A model generated the notes under the pieces. That model did not search any database. It had not been told where the DNA came from and saw only the letters and a list, made by a program, of their open reading frames with translations. Of a stretch of DNA of 64,000 nucleotides, positions 15,487-25,118 are shown piece after piece. This DNA comes from a virus, in IMG/VR virus record IMGVR_UViG_3300020054_000866, positions 1-64,000 of that record. One strand, given 5' to 3'. A program made the position numbers and the translations under genes. Numbering within the stretch: the stretch's first letter is position 1; every line of letters starts with the position of its first letter.

Positions 15487-17028
15487 ATGGCTAATCAATT
15501 CCTTACAAGTATTGACCTCAATCAGAATCAGATTATTGATGGTCGTTTTGAGGTTCTTGCTTCTGCGCCAGGCGCTGGTGTATCCTACGAGGGTAGAATC
15601 TACTACGATTCCACGCTAGACGCCCTTCGAGTCTACGCAGACGGCGCCTGGGTGTCGTTGATTCATAACGTATCTTCCACTACAACGCAGCTCAATGCTT
15701 CGACAAGTGGAAATACAATAGATCTCAGCCTAGACGCTTCTTCTTCAAATATTGCCGACTACTTAGTACTTCGCGACGGGTCAGGTAACTTTGCCGCCGG
15801 AACAATCACCGCGACGTTCAGCGGCAACCTCACTGGAAATGTCACCGGTCAAGTATCGGATATCAGCAATCACGATACCGGCGATCTTACTGAAGGATCC
15901 AATCTTTACTTTACAGACGCTAGAGTAATTGCCGCAATTGCAGCAAACACTGGCGATCTTGACGTCAACAATCAGAAAATAACAAATCTTGCAACACCGA
16001 CAAACGCGTCGGATGCTGCAACAAAAGGATACGTTGACGGTGTAAGCCAGGGGCTAGACGTTAAGCAGTCTGTACGTGTAGCTACAACCGGCGCTCTTAG
16101 CATCACAACAGATCTCGAGGCTGGAGATTCTGTCGACAACATTACTCTTGTCGCTGGCGACAGAGTTCTTGTTAAGAACCAGGCATCAGGCGCAGAAAAC
16201 GGTATCTACGTTGTTCAGGCCTCAGGCGCTGCCGTCCGCGCAGATGACGCGAACTCAAACGATGACGTAACCGCTGGGATGTTCACCTTCGTTGAAGAAG
16301 GCGATACGTACGCTGACACCGGCTGGGTTCTTACAACTAACGAGACAATCACTCTTGGGACTACCGCTCTTGCGTTTGCTCAATTCTCAGGAGCTGGCAC
16401 ATACACTGCTGGTCCTGGTCTTGATCTTACGGGCGGCGACTTCAGTGTCAACGTTGATGACTCGACTATCGAGATTGTCACTGACACGCTTCAAGTCAAG
16501 GCAGCCGGCATTGACGAGAGTCATCTCAACGCTTCAGTCGCCGGCGACGGTCTAACTGGCGGCGGCGGCTCGGCTCTTGCTGTTGGTGGAACGGCGAACA
16601 GAATCACTGTCACAGCTGATGCCGTAGACATTGCATCTACGTATGTTGGACAGTCGAGCATTACGACACTCGGAACTATTGCGACCGGTACCTGGGAGGC
16701 CACAGACGTTGCCGTTGCTCACGGCGGTACCGGAGCAAGTACTGCCGCAGATGCTCGCGACAATTTAGCTGACACCTCGACGAGCGGGCTAACAACAAGT
16801 ACTCCAACTCTTGCCAGAATTTCTGCGCAGACAATTGGAGACGGTTCAAACGTTTCGTACACAGTCCAGCACAACTTCGGAACAAAAGACGTCGTAGTGC
16901 AAGTGTACGAGATTGCAAATGACCAAACAGTCTTTGCCGACGTTGATAGAAACTCAATCAACGACGTTGTTATTACATTTGCTTCAGCACCGGCTACTAA
17001 CACGTACCGCGTAGTTGTAACTGGCTAA
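15487..17028 (+). CDS. Tail fibre protein
   Basis: The 513-aa protein shows typical fibre features: an N-terminal GGxxVLASAPG-like head with YYDSTLDALRVYADGAWV, low-complexity beta repeats (FSGNLTGNVTGQVSDI), NQKITNLATPTNASDAATKGYVD, a region GDRVLVKNQ...ENGIYVV, then AHGGTGASTAADAR and a C-terminal beta domain (YTVQHNFGTKDVVVQVYE). The ATKGYVDG motif is widespread in phage fibres, including cyanophages. GGAG precedes the ATG by 6 nt. It is likely a trimeric shaft. Confidence 0.82.
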   Translation: MANQFLTSIDLNQNQIIDGRFEVLASAPGAGVSYEGRIYYDSTLDALRVYADGAWVSLIHNVSSTTTQLNASTSGNTIDLSLDASSSNIADYLVLRDGSGNFAAGTITATFSGNLTGNVTGQVSDISNHDTGDLTEGSNLYFTDARVIAAIAANTGDLDVNNQKITNLATPTNASDAATKGYVDGVSQGLDVKQSVRVATTGALSITTDLEAGDSVDNITLVAGDRVLVKNQASGAENGIYVVQASGAAVRADDANSNDDVTAGMFTFVEEGDTYADTGWVLTTNETITLGTTALAFAQFSGAGTYTAGPGLDLTGGDFSVNVDDSTIEIVTDTLQVKAAGIDESHLNASVAGDGLTGGGGSALAVGGTANRITVTADAVDIASTYVGQSSITTLGTIATGTWEATDVAVAHGGTGASTAADARDNLADTSTSGLTTSTPTLARISAQTIGDGSNVSYTVQHNFGTKDVVVQVYEIANDQTVFADVDRNSINDVVITFASAPATNTYRVVVTG

Positions 17029-17032
17029 CATA

Positions 17033-17050
17033 TAAGGGTCGAGGCCCTTA
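17033..17050. promoter_or_regulatory. Hairpin in front of the large fibre gene
   Basis: TAAGGG-tcgagg-CCCTTA is a perfect 6-nt stem directly upstream of the GGAGG ribosome site of the gene at 17066. It may modulate coupling between the two fibre genes or act as a weak terminator. Confidence 0.4.
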
Positions 17051-17065
17051 CGGAGGAACTGAGTC

Positions 17066-20000
17066 GTGGCTCAGAAATTTACCACCCCTATCACGATACG
17101 TGATTTATCTTCAGCGTCCTCCGACTCAATAGCGGTATCTCTTAGTGGCGACACAAACGATCGTTTTAAGATCGAAGCCGGTGGTAGAATTGTCTGGGGC
17201 ACTGGATCTTCTGCCGGAGATGTAAACCTCTACAGAGACGCATCAAACGCTCTAAAGACTGACGACACGTTCGAAGCTGCGGCTGGCGTAATTACTCTTA
17301 CTACAGCCGGAACTCCAACAGCGACAATTGCAGATGGCGCACTTGCTGTTGACACGACAAACGACATCCTGTACTTTAGATCTGGCAGCTCGTGGGTTCA
17401 GGTGTCAGGAACTGGCACAGACCACGGAACATTAGCAGGTCTTGGCGACGACGATCACACAATTTATTTGCTGGCTGACGGCACAAGGACAGCCACAGAA
17501 TTAACAATTTCTGGCGATCTTACAGTAGACACTGACACTCTCTACGTAGACAGCGCGAACAACCGTGTCGGTATTGGAACAACAACACCAACAGTCGCAT
17601 TAGACGTAACTGGCAATGCGTTTATCTCACAAGACGCAGAAGTTGACGGTATACTAACTGCGAATCACATCCATGGCAATATCGCCGGCTCAGTCTATAT
17701 ACACGTCAAGAATACGTCGGGTTCGACTATAGCTGCTGGAACACCTGTCTATGCTACAGGTTCTGTTGGTGCATCCGGAGCAACTGAGGTTTCACCTTCG
17801 GATGCTTCAACGTCTTCAACAATGCCAGCACTTGGCATCACACAAGTAGCCCTTGCAAACAACGCTGAAGGACATGCTACTGTTCTGGGTGTAGTTGGAG
17901 GCCTGAACACCAGCGCATACGCGGTGAATACCACACTGTACGTAGCGCCAGGCGGCGGACTAACATCCACACGTCCAACGTCTTCTTCCGATCTGGTTCA
18001 GGCGATTGCAAGAGTAGTCAGAACAGATTCTTCAACGGGTGAGCTACTTGTTCTTGGTGCAGGTAGAACAAACGACATCCCGAACGATATCACTTTGGGT
18101 ACGGACACAATCGGCGACTATGTTGAGTCTCTTGTAGCCGGCACTGGAATAACTCTCAGCAACAACAGCGGCGAAGGCGCAACTCCAACCATAGAAATAG
18201 GTCAAGCCGTCGGCACGACTGATAGTGTCACATTTAGCGACGTCACTGTTAGCGGCAACCTTACTGTCAGCGGCAGCACCACGACAGTAGACACCGCTAC
18301 TCTTTCTGTAGAAGATCCACTGATTATCTTAGCGAGCGGAAACAACACCGCTGACGTTGTAGACATCGGTTTTTATGGTCTCTACGACACAAGCGGATCA
18401 CAAGATCTCTACGCCGGTCTTTTCCGAGACGCAACCGACGGAAAGTTCAAACTATTTAAAGATTCACAGAGCGCGCCGACGAGTACAGTCGACACTGGAG
18501 CTTCCGGCTACTCCGTGGCAGATCTTGTAGCGAATGTTGAAGGAAATCTTACAGGAACCGCAGACTCTGCGAACACTCTTTCCACATCAAGAACTATCAG
18601 TCTATCTGGCGATGTCGTCGGGTCGGTGTCATTTGACGGTTCGGCAAACGTTTCAATATCAACAACTATTCAGGCAGACTCCGTAGCCTTAGGTACTGAC
18701 ACCACAGGCGATTACGTGGAGTCGCTGGTTGCCGGGACCGGAGTGTCGCTACTCAACAACACTGGAGAGGGCGCGACACCAACGATCTACATCGGTCAGG
18801 ATGTTGGGACGGGTGCGAGTGTCACCTTCGGACATGTTTCCGCAGATCTAACTGGAAGCATCACTGGTGATGTTTACGCAAGCAACGGAACATCCAAAGT
18901 TTTAGACAACGGAACCAACGGCACTGACGCAACGTTTATCGGTGCAGTAACCGGAACTGTATCGGACATTTCTAACCACGACCTCGGCGATCTCGGCGAC
19001 GTTAACTTCACAATCGTCACCCCAGCACAAGGCGATGTCGTTTATTACGACGGCGCAGAATGGGTCAACTTCCCGTTGTCCATCGGGGATGTTGGTGGCG
19101 TCAACTTCACAACCAGTCCGACAACCGGCGACTTCCTAAAGTTCAATGGAACAGATTGGGTCCCGGACGCGATCGATCTCGGTACCGACACCACCGGTGA
19201 CTACGTAGAAAGCCTTGTCGCGGGCACGGGTGTCACTCTTTCAAATAACACTGGCGAAGGTGCGACGCCAACTGTGGCAATTGGGCAGGCTGTTGCAGCT
19301 TCGGACGACGTCACGTTCAACACAGTCACTGGCACAAATGGGGTAGTCACTCTCACTACAGCAGGCACTCCAACCGCGACAATTGCTGACGGCGCGATCG
19401 CAGTTGACACTACAAACGATCTTCTATACTTTAGATCTGGGTCGACCTGGCAGCAAGTTACCGGCGGCGGTGGCGCTTCTGTAACTGTCTCAGACGGAGC
19501 GCCATCGTCACCGTCTTCAGGCGATCTGTGGTACGAGTCCGACACCGGCTCCATGTTCGTCTACTACGACGACGGTGACACTCAGCAGTGGGTTGAGGTC
19601 GGTGGCTCAAGTGTTGTAGCGATGACAGTTTCAGACACTCCACCGTCTACGCCAAGCAATGGCGACATGTGGTTTGAGTCTGACACCGGAAAAACGTATG
19701 TTTACTACACTGACGGAACGTCAAGTCAATGGGTCGAGGTTGGCGCCGCCGCGAGCGCGGCAGCGTACGTAGAAGTCTCAGACACAGCACCCTCTGCTCC
19801 TGATAACGGCACGCTGTGGTACGACTCCACTACTAGCGCTCTTCTCGTCTACTACAACGACGGAAGTTCAGCGCAATGGATCGAGGTCATTGGCGACAGC
19901 GTTGTTGCGATGACAACATCTGATACGGCGCCTAGCAGCCCCACGAACGGCGATCTTTGGTTTGAATCAGACACCGGCAGAACGTATCTCTACTACGACG

Positions 20001-20362
20001 ACGGAACGTCGGGTCAGTGGGTCGAGGTTGGCGCCGCGGGTGGAGTTGCGTCGACCGTAGCAACATCGCAGCCAGCGACCGCGAATACTGGCGACATTTG
20101 GTACGACTCAGACGATGCCGAATTGTTTATCTACAACGGATCAACGTGGGTGTCTGCTGGAGGCGGCGCGTCGGTTACCGTTAGCGACACTGACCCGGCT
20201 GGACCGTCCGAAGGCGACATGTGGTTTGAGTCTGACACGGGTCGTCTTCTAGTGTATTATGATAGCTCTTGGGTCGAGGTTGGCGGCACTGGAAGCGTCA
20301 ATCCAACGATTACCAGTAGCAGCACAGATGCTGCGATTCTTTTGATGGAGATTGGACCGTAA
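17066..20362 (+). CDS. Large repetitive tail fibre protein
   Basis: At 1098 aa this is the longest protein of the window. It contains repeated shaft units (GTDTTGDYVESLVAGTGV followed by LNNTGEGATPTI...IGQ) about four times, a duplicated TLTTAGTPTATIADG block near residues 75 and 770, and from about residue 810 six tandem units of 40-45 aa built on SDTxPSxPxxGDxWxxSDTG...WVEVG. It is paralogous to the minus-strand fibre at 62199. The GTG start follows GGAGG. Its stop overlaps the next ATG (TAATG). It likely forms a long trimeric fibre with bead-like domains at the tip end. Confidence 0.82.
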   Translation: MAQKFTTPITIRDLSSASSDSIAVSLSGDTNDRFKIEAGGRIVWGTGSSAGDVNLYRDASNALKTDDTFEAAAGVITLTTAGTPTATIADGALAVDTTNDILYFRSGSSWVQVSGTGTDHGTLAGLGDDDHTIYLLADGTRTATELTISGDLTVDTDTLYVDSANNRVGIGTTTPTVALDVTGNAFISQDAEVDGILTANHIHGNIAGSVYIHVKNTSGSTIAAGTPVYATGSVGASGATEVSPSDASTSSTMPALGITQVALANNAEGHATVLGVVGGLNTSAYAVNTTLYVAPGGGLTSTRPTSSSDLVQAIARVVRTDSSTGELLVLGAGRTNDIPNDITLGTDTIGDYVESLVAGTGITLSNNSGEGATPTIEIGQAVGTTDSVTFSDVTVSGNLTVSGSTTTVDTATLSVEDPLIILASGNNTADVVDIGFYGLYDTSGSQDLYAGLFRDATDGKFKLFKDSQSAPTSTVDTGASGYSVADLVANVEGNLTGTADSANTLSTSRTISLSGDVVGSVSFDGSANVSISTTIQADSVALGTDTTGDYVESLVAGTGVSLLNNTGEGATPTIYIGQDVGTGASVTFGHVSADLTGSITGDVYASNGTSKVLDNGTNGTDATFIGAVTGTVSDISNHDLGDLGDVNFTIVTPAQGDVVYYDGAEWVNFPLSIGDVGGVNFTTSPTTGDFLKFNGTDWVPDAIDLGTDTTGDYVESLVAGTGVTLSNNTGEGATPTVAIGQAVAASDDVTFNTVTGTNGVVTLTTAGTPTATIADGAIAVDTTNDLLYFRSGSTWQQVTGGGGASVTVSDGAPSSPSSGDLWYESDTGSMFVYYDDGDTQQWVEVGGSSVVAMTVSDTPPSTPSNGDMWFESDTGKTYVYYTDGTSSQWVEVGAAASAAAYVEVSDTAPSAPDNGTLWYDSTTSALLVYYNDGSSAQWIEVIGDSVVAMTTSDTAPSSPTNGDLWFESDTGRTYLYYDDGTSGQWVEVGAAGGVASTVATSQPATANTGDIWYDSDDAELFIYNGSTWVSAGGGASVTVSDTDPAGPSEGDMWFESDTGRLLVYYDSSWVEVGGTGSVNPTITSSSTDAAILLMEIGP

Positions 20363-20694
20363 TGGCAGTAGGAGATCGCACCGAAGGTAGACTTATTGGT
20401 CCGTCAGCAGTAGGAACTTCTGACACCACTCTTGGTACTGTCCCAGCAAGTCGCCTTTGGGTAGTTAAGCAAATCATGATCACGAACACAAATGGTGTTG
20501 ACGCGTGGGTGACGATCGCTATTGGCTCCACTGGTACAGCGAGTAACGCGATTTTCTATCAACTACCTGTTGCTGCTAACGATACTGTTATTTTCGACAC
20601 TGCTTTAGTAATCACTGCCGCGGAAACTTTACGAGCTGTTGCTGATCGCACTGGTGTGAATATCACTGGTGTTGGCTGGGTGAAGGAAGTCTGA
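20362..20694 (+). CDS. Small fibre-associated beta protein
   Basis: The 110-aa protein (ASRLWVVKQIMITNTNG..., ending ITGVGWVKEV) looks like a small beta-barrel. It is similar in layout to the products at 27251 and 29848, so three paralogues occur in the array. It overlaps both neighbours by one nucleotide. It may be a tip domain or structural spacer encoded as a separate chain. Confidence 0.6.
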   Translation: MAVGDRTEGRLIGPSAVGTSDTTLGTVPASRLWVVKQIMITNTNGVDAWVTIAIGSTGTASNAIFYQLPVAANDTVIFDTALVITAAETLRAVADRTGVNITGVGWVKEV

Positions 20695-21581
20695 TGGCTA
20701 TTGACGCTGCTTTGGGGCGTCTTGGGATTAGGCCCGGGGTATGCACTAGTTCAACGCGCCCCGCGAACCCCTTTGAGGGTCAGGTTATTTACGAGACTGA
20801 TACGAATAACATTCGTTTCTGGTCTGGTTCTGCGTGGGAAAGCAATAAGGGCGGGATCGTTTCTTCTTCTGCTCCTACTGGGGCGGCTGCTGGGGATATT
20901 TGGTATGACTCTGATGACGGTCGTGCCTATATTTATTATGATGATGGTTCTTCTCAACAGTGGGTTGAGTTTGGTGCTCCTCCGTCTGGTTCTTCTATCA
21001 CTCTGGCCTCTTACGCTGATTCAGCGGCCAGAGATGCCGCAATAACTTCTCCGACAGAAGCAGATTTGGTCTACCTACAAGACACAAACGCTATTCAGTT
21101 CTACGATGGATCGTCTTGGAAAGGTATCAGCAAGATGACAAAAGTTGCAGCATTTACGAGTTCTGGTACTTGGACGGTGCCTGCTGGTGTGACGTATGCG
21201 GTCGCCCATATCCGTGGCGGAGGCGGCGGTACTACAAGCGGGACTACGGCGACGCAAGGTGACGGCGGCGACTCGTCGGTGGCGTTCGCCGGTGGCACCG
21301 TCACCGCCGAAGGCGGTGGTGGAATCCTCATCGTGGGCCAGAATACCTACTACGGACACGCTGCCGGACCGCCTAATAGTGGGCAAGGCGCAACAGGCAC
21401 AGCCGGAGCCAACGCCTACTCATCCGGCGGCAAGGGCGCAGACGGTGCCTACATCGTGGCCGGTGACACCGTGACACCTGCCGCCAGCATCGCCGTGACT
21501 GTGGGTGCTGGTGGCACCGCAGGGACCGTCGGAGCCGCTGGTGGTTCTGGCTACGTGTGGATCGAATATCAGGAGTCGTGA
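20694..21581 (+). CDS. Adhesin-like fibre protein, glycine-rich C-terminus
   Basis: The 295-aa protein is mosaic. Residues 10-45 hold a PGVCTSSTRPANPFEGQVIY cassette, residues 55-100 a GDIWYDSDDGRAYIYYDDG cassette also found in the 17066 gene, and the C-terminal half starts FTSSGTWTVPAGVTYAVAHI followed by a glycine-rich domain ending GGSGYVWIEYQES. Codon usage changes clearly near nt 21170, from T-rich third positions to G/C-rich ones, pointing to intragenic recombination. The glycine-rich part is likely a receptor-binding tip. Confidence 0.72.
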   Translation: MAIDAALGRLGIRPGVCTSSTRPANPFEGQVIYETDTNNIRFWSGSAWESNKGGIVSSSAPTGAAAGDIWYDSDDGRAYIYYDDGSSQQWVEFGAPPSGSSITLASYADSAARDAAITSPTEADLVYLQDTNAIQFYDGSSWKGISKMTKVAAFTSSGTWTVPAGVTYAVAHIRGGGGGTTSGTTATQGDGGDSSVAFAGGTVTAEGGGGILIVGQNTYYGHAAGPPNSGQGATGTAGANAYSSGGKGADGAYIVAGDTVTPAASIAVTVGAGGTAGTVGAAGGSGYVWIEYQES

Positions 21582-21868
21582 TGAGTGAACGTGTCGTAGC
21601 CGTGCTAGACGGCAGCGTCGTCGCGAACGTGGTCGTTGTTGGTGCCGACTGGGTGGCCCCTGCCGATGGGTCGATGGTCGAGTACACGACCGGCTACCCG
21701 GCTGCTATCGGCTGGGAGTACGACGGCACAGGGTTCATCCCACCTCAGCCGTACCCGTCGTGGGTGCTCACCGACTATGTGTGGGAAGCACCTGTCGCTT
21801 TGCCTGATGACGGCCAGTCGTATGTTTGGGATGAGACGACGGTTAGTTGGCAGGTGGTGAGTAACTAA
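21581..21868 (+). CDS. Tail-fibre chaperone-like small protein
   Basis: The true start is the ATG at 21581 that overlaps the previous stop (GTGATGA), giving 95 aa. The C-terminal half PPQPYPSWVLTDYVWEAP followed by PDDGQSYVWDETTVSW is shared with the products at 33893 and 35900. Proteins with this tail are found after fibre genes in many phages and are thought to assist or complete fibres. Role here is from context. Confidence 0.65.
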   Translation: MSERVVAVLDGSVVANVVVVGADWVAPADGSMVEYTTGYPAAIGWEYDGTGFIPPQPYPSWVLTDYVWEAPVALPDDGQSYVWDETTVSWQVVSN

Positions 21869-22803
21869 TGCCTTTATCTTTCCCTGACGCCCCCTCAGTA
21901 AACGATACCTATACCGTAGGTGATCTGACTTATACGTGGAACGGAACTGTCTGGCGTGTAAGTGCAAAGCAAATCTCTATTGACTATCTTGTTGTTGCTG
22001 GTGGGGGCGCTGGAGGTAAGGGTGCAGGCGCTCAGTCCACTGCTATTGGTGGTTCCGGTGGTGGCGGTGCAGGCGGTATGAAGACTGGGACAACGCCCTG
22101 TATTGTCGGCAGCAATTATCTTGTAACGGTTGGTGCTGGTGGAAGTATTGGTGCAGCATCTAGGGACAGCGGTAATAACGGGACTTCTAGTGTATTTAGT
22201 GTTGCTTACGTTTATGGCGGCGGTGGTGGTGGCGGAGGTCATATTCTGGCTGGCATTGACGGTGGTTCTGGAGGTGGCTCGGCCTGTGATAACGCTGGTG
22301 CAGGTAGTCCAGTATCTGGTCAAGGAAATAGCGGTGGCAATGGCGGCGGCACCAACGGCGGCGGAGCAGGTGGTGGCGGAGCGGGTGCTGTAGGAGGTAA
22401 CGGGGCATCTAGCGCTACTGGGACAGGTGGAGATGGCGGTAACGGTGTAGCGTCGTCCATAACAGGCTCTTCTGTTTACTATGCTGGCGGTGGTGGTGGC
22501 GGAGGTGGCCTGAACGGTTCTGTCGGAGGTTCTGGTGGACTTGGCGGCGGCGGTGATGCTCACGGTGGTGGGGGCGGATCTGCTACAGCCGGTACTGCCA
22601 ATACTGGTGGTGGCGGAGGCGCAGGTTCTGACGGCGCTGGCGGTGCTGTTGCCGGAGCAGGTGGTTCTGGTGTTGTGATTATCAGGTTCCCTACCGCGTC
22701 TGGCTCTCCAACCGTATCTGCTGGGCTAACTTCTTCTTCTACAACTGATGGTACTGATACCGTGGTGACGTTTACGGCGGGAACTGGGACGGTGACTTGG
22801 TAA
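21868..22803 (+). CDS. Glycine-rich adhesin-like protein with SFPDAPSVNDTYT head
   Basis: The 311-aa protein starts with the short cassette MPLSFPDAPSVNDTYT...YTWNGTVWRV and continues with a long glycine-rich domain (YLVVAGGGAGGKG through GGSGVVIIRF) and a small C-terminal beta part (VSAGLTSSSTTDGTDTVVTF). The glycine-rich pattern matches the phage Gly-rich domain family and recalls the polyglycine tip of T-even gp38 adhesins. It is one of seven glycine-rich proteins in the array. Its start overlaps the previous stop (TAATG), and its own stop overlaps the next gene in the same way. Confidence 0.75.
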   Translation: MPLSFPDAPSVNDTYTVGDLTYTWNGTVWRVSAKQISIDYLVVAGGGAGGKGAGAQSTAIGGSGGGGAGGMKTGTTPCIVGSNYLVTVGAGGSIGAASRDSGNNGTSSVFSVAYVYGGGGGGGGHILAGIDGGSGGGSACDNAGAGSPVSGQGNSGGNGGGTNGGGAGGGGAGAVGGNGASSATGTGGDGGNGVASSITGSSVYYAGGGGGGGGLNGSVGGSGGLGGGGDAHGGGGGSATAGTANTGGGGGAGSDGAGGAVAGAGGSGVVIIRFPTASGSPTVSAGLTSSSTTDGTDTVVTFTAGTGTVTW

Positions 22804-23957
22804 TGGCTGTTTCTTCTACTTCTTCAGGTTCTCTTAAAACAGGGGTATGTCTTTCAACAGACCGCCCAGATAACCCGTTCACCGGACAAGTCATCTTTGA
22901 AACCGATACCGGCAAAGTGTTTGTGTGGGCCGGATCAACATGGGTAAACATTGGTGATACGTCTGGTGAAGGTGTGCAGTTGCCTTCTGGTACTACTGCC
23001 GAGCGCCCCTCGTCTCCTACTGCCGGTCAGATGAGATTCAATGAGACGACCGGTGAACCCGAGTATTATCACTCCACTGCTGGATGGTTGAAGTTCAGGA
23101 ACTCTCCAGAATTTACTGTCGATTATCTGGTGATTGCTGGCGGTGGCGGTGGTGAAGAAAGGGCTTCCGGCACCAATACAAGATCTGGTGGTGGCGGTGG
23201 TGCCGGTGGTTACCGTTCCACGTGGAGTACAGAGCCTTCAGGAGGGGGTGCTTCAGCAGAGTCAACGCTCACTTTGGGGTATTCCAACAATTACACTGTG
23301 ACTGTCGGCGCGGGGGGAGCGGGAGGAATCCGCTTAACAAGTCGTGCATTTGAAGGTTCTGATTCCGAATTTTCCACAATAACGTCAGTAGGTGGAGGGT
23401 ACGGCGGTCTGTACTCGGTGTCAGTGGGTGGCAGAGAGGGCGGAGACGGTGGTTCTGGTGGTGGTGGTGGCCGCAACTCTGGAATAGAAGGAAGCGGCAC
23501 ATTAAATCAAGGTTATGATGGCGGAGCAGGTGGTGCTGAAACCGGTGGTGGTGGTGGCGGTGCTGGCGGCACTGGAGGCGCTGGAGGTGGTAGTTCGGCG
23601 GGCGCTAACGGCGGATCTGGGGTAGCAAGCACCATCACTGGGAGTTCAGTGAGCAGAGCGGGCGGTGGCGCTAACGCATATGGTTCTGCGTCATCCGGCG
23701 GGGGAACAGGAGCGGGAACAGATCAGAATGGAACTGACGGTACCGTCAACACCGGTGGCGGTGGTGCAGGTGCGTCAAGTGTGTCAACTGAAGGTGTCGG
23801 GAGGGGCGGCAACGGCGGGTCTGGGATTGTTATCATCCGTTACTCCAGCAATCTTACTGTAGATGTTTCTGCTGGCCTCACCTCAACAACCACGACAGTC
23901 GGCAACGATAAAGTTACCGTCTTTACTGCTGGAACAGGAACAGTATCATGGGTTTAA
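22803..23957 (+). CDS. Glycine-rich adhesin-like protein with CLSTDRP head
   Basis: The start ATG overlaps the previous TAA (TAATG). The 384-aa product has a GVCLSTDRPDNPFTGQVIFE cassette, a second TAERPSSPTAGQMRFNETTG cassette and then a glycine-rich domain (YLVIAGGGGGEERA to GGSGIVIIRY) followed by a short DVSAGLTSTTTTVGNDKV beta part. The same last two parts occur in the 21868, 30181 and 35082 genes, so tips and heads have been recombined. Probable receptor-binding protein. Confidence 0.75.
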   Translation: MAVSSTSSGSLKTGVCLSTDRPDNPFTGQVIFETDTGKVFVWAGSTWVNIGDTSGEGVQLPSGTTAERPSSPTAGQMRFNETTGEPEYYHSTAGWLKFRNSPEFTVDYLVIAGGGGGEERASGTNTRSGGGGGAGGYRSTWSTEPSGGGASAESTLTLGYSNNYTVTVGAGGAGGIRLTSRAFEGSDSEFSTITSVGGGYGGLYSVSVGGREGGDGGSGGGGGRNSGIEGSGTLNQGYDGGAGGAETGGGGGGAGGTGGAGGGSSAGANGGSGVASTITGSSVSRAGGGANAYGSASSGGGTGAGTDQNGTDGTVNTGGGGAGASSVSTEGVGRGGNGGSGIVIIRYSSNLTVDVSAGLTSTTTTVGNDKVTVFTAGTGTVSWV

Positions 23958-24259
23958 GTAACTCTGTACCGAACAGTATTCTCCAGCCGGGAGTCTGCAC
24001 CTCAACAACCCGTCCTGCTTTGCCATACGAGGGGCAGGTCATCTTTGAAACCGACACCAACTACACGTACGTCTATGATGGTAGTGCGTGGCGGATCTAC
24101 ATTGGTTCTGCGGGCACCCCGATCTTCCTGAACGGTCAAACGATCTCCACGGATTACACGATCCCGTCAGGATACAATGGTGTTTCTGCTGGCCCCATTA
24201 CTATTGCTGATGGAGTAACAGTAACCGTGTCTTCTGGTAGTGAGTGGAGTATCGTATGA
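23948..24259 (+). CDS. Short fibre head protein
   Basis: The 103-aa protein carries the PGVCTSTTRPALPYEGQVIF cassette and ends in a beta part (ADGVTVTVSSGSEWSIV). Its head cassette is the third copy in the array. It overlaps the previous gene by 10 nt and the next by 4 nt. It has no large tip, so it may be a plug, a minimal fibre, or a head separated from its tip by recombination. Confidence 0.6.
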   Translation: MGLSNSVPNSILQPGVCTSTTRPALPYEGQVIFETDTNYTYVYDGSAWRIYIGSAGTPIFLNGQTISTDYTIPSGYNGVSAGPITIADGVTVTVSSGSEWSIV

Positions 24260-24849
24260 GCAGGTTAACGGTCGGGTCTATTGAGGGTTTAACAGAGAAC
24301 AGTAATGTTATTTCTGTCCCTACCGGTCATAGTTTGAATGTTGCTGATGCTGGTGCGTTAATCGCTCCCGGCCACATTATTCAGGTCGTGTCCACCACCA
24401 AGACAGACACATTTTCCGCTTCCATAACTGGCGGCAGTACGGCATCCGTAACTGGTCTTTCTGCAACCATAACTCCATCATCTACAAGTTCAAAGATTCT
24501 TATTATGGTAAGTCTAAACGGAGCAAGAAATGATGGTGGGACCGGAGAAGCAGATATTGCATTTCAAATCAGCAGAGATGGAACTTCTGTCGGGTCTGGG
24601 GATGCTGCTGGTAGTCGCCCCGGCGTTGTTTCGATGTTTGATTTAGATCCTGCGTCTAATGCTTCAAGAGGGCAAATCTATGGGCAGTACTTAGACAGTC
24701 CTGCTTCAACTTCTGCTCTTACTTATCAAGTTGAATACTACGCAAGAGCGACTGACACCTATTATGTGAATCGGTCCCCAGTAGACTCTGACAACATAGT
24801 TCATGCTCGCTCTCAGTCAACCATCACTCTGATGGAGGTGGCAGGATGA
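24256..24849 (+). CDS. Fibre tip protein with STTKTDTFSAS domain
   Basis: The ATG at 24256 overlaps the previous stop. The 197-aa product contains IIQVVSTTKTDTFSAS and VTGLSATITPSSTSSKILI, a beta-sandwich domain common in marine phage fibres, and ends TITLMEVAG. The gene at 25914 encodes a second version of this domain. It is followed by an XkdW-like small protein in both cases, so the two form a duplicated gene pair. Confidence 0.68.
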   Translation: MSRLTVGSIEGLTENSNVISVPTGHSLNVADAGALIAPGHIIQVVSTTKTDTFSASITGGSTASVTGLSATITPSSTSSKILIMVSLNGARNDGGTGEADIAFQISRDGTSVGSGDAAGSRPGVVSMFDLDPASNASRGQIYGQYLDSPASTSALTYQVEYYARATDTYYVNRSPVDSDNIVHARSQSTITLMEVAG

Positions 24850-25118
24850 CCGACTATTCTGCTGTTCTGACTGTCAACTATCCCGATGCTGAGTGGACTC
24901 TTGACGGTGACACCTACGATGGTTTGACATGGCTTAGCGATACGCCGAAGCCCACGCAGGCTGAGTTGGATGCCGCGTGGCCCGCTGTTCAGCAGGCACG
25001 TATTGACGCTCAGGTCGCCAAGCAAGCCACAAAGCAGTCGGCTATAGATAAACTTGCTGCCCTTGGTTTAACTGTTGATGAGATTCGTGAAGCCTTTGGT
25101 TTGGAGGCCCCCCAGTGA
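24846..25118 (+). CDS. XkdW-like small fibre accessory protein
   Basis: The 90-aa protein has DYSAVLTVNYPDAEWTL, WLSDTPKPTQAELDAAWPAV and a C-terminal helical cassette KQSAIDKLAALGL plus DEIREAFGLE. The WLSDTPKPT part resembles the XkdW family seen beside tail fibres. The helical end is shared with the product at 25693, the front with the one at 26489. ATGA overlap with the previous gene. Confidence 0.65.
   Translation: MTDYSAVLTVNYPDAEWTLDGDTYDGLTWLSDTPKPTQAELDAAWPAVQQARIDAQVAKQATKQSAIDKLAALGLTVDEIREAFGLEAPQ

Noticed and set aside
21895-22563. 222-aa minus-strand frame opposite a glycine-rich gene
   Set aside because: It is a shadow of GGT/GGC-rich coding DNA, giving a Thr/Ser-rich low-complexity product with no ribosome site.
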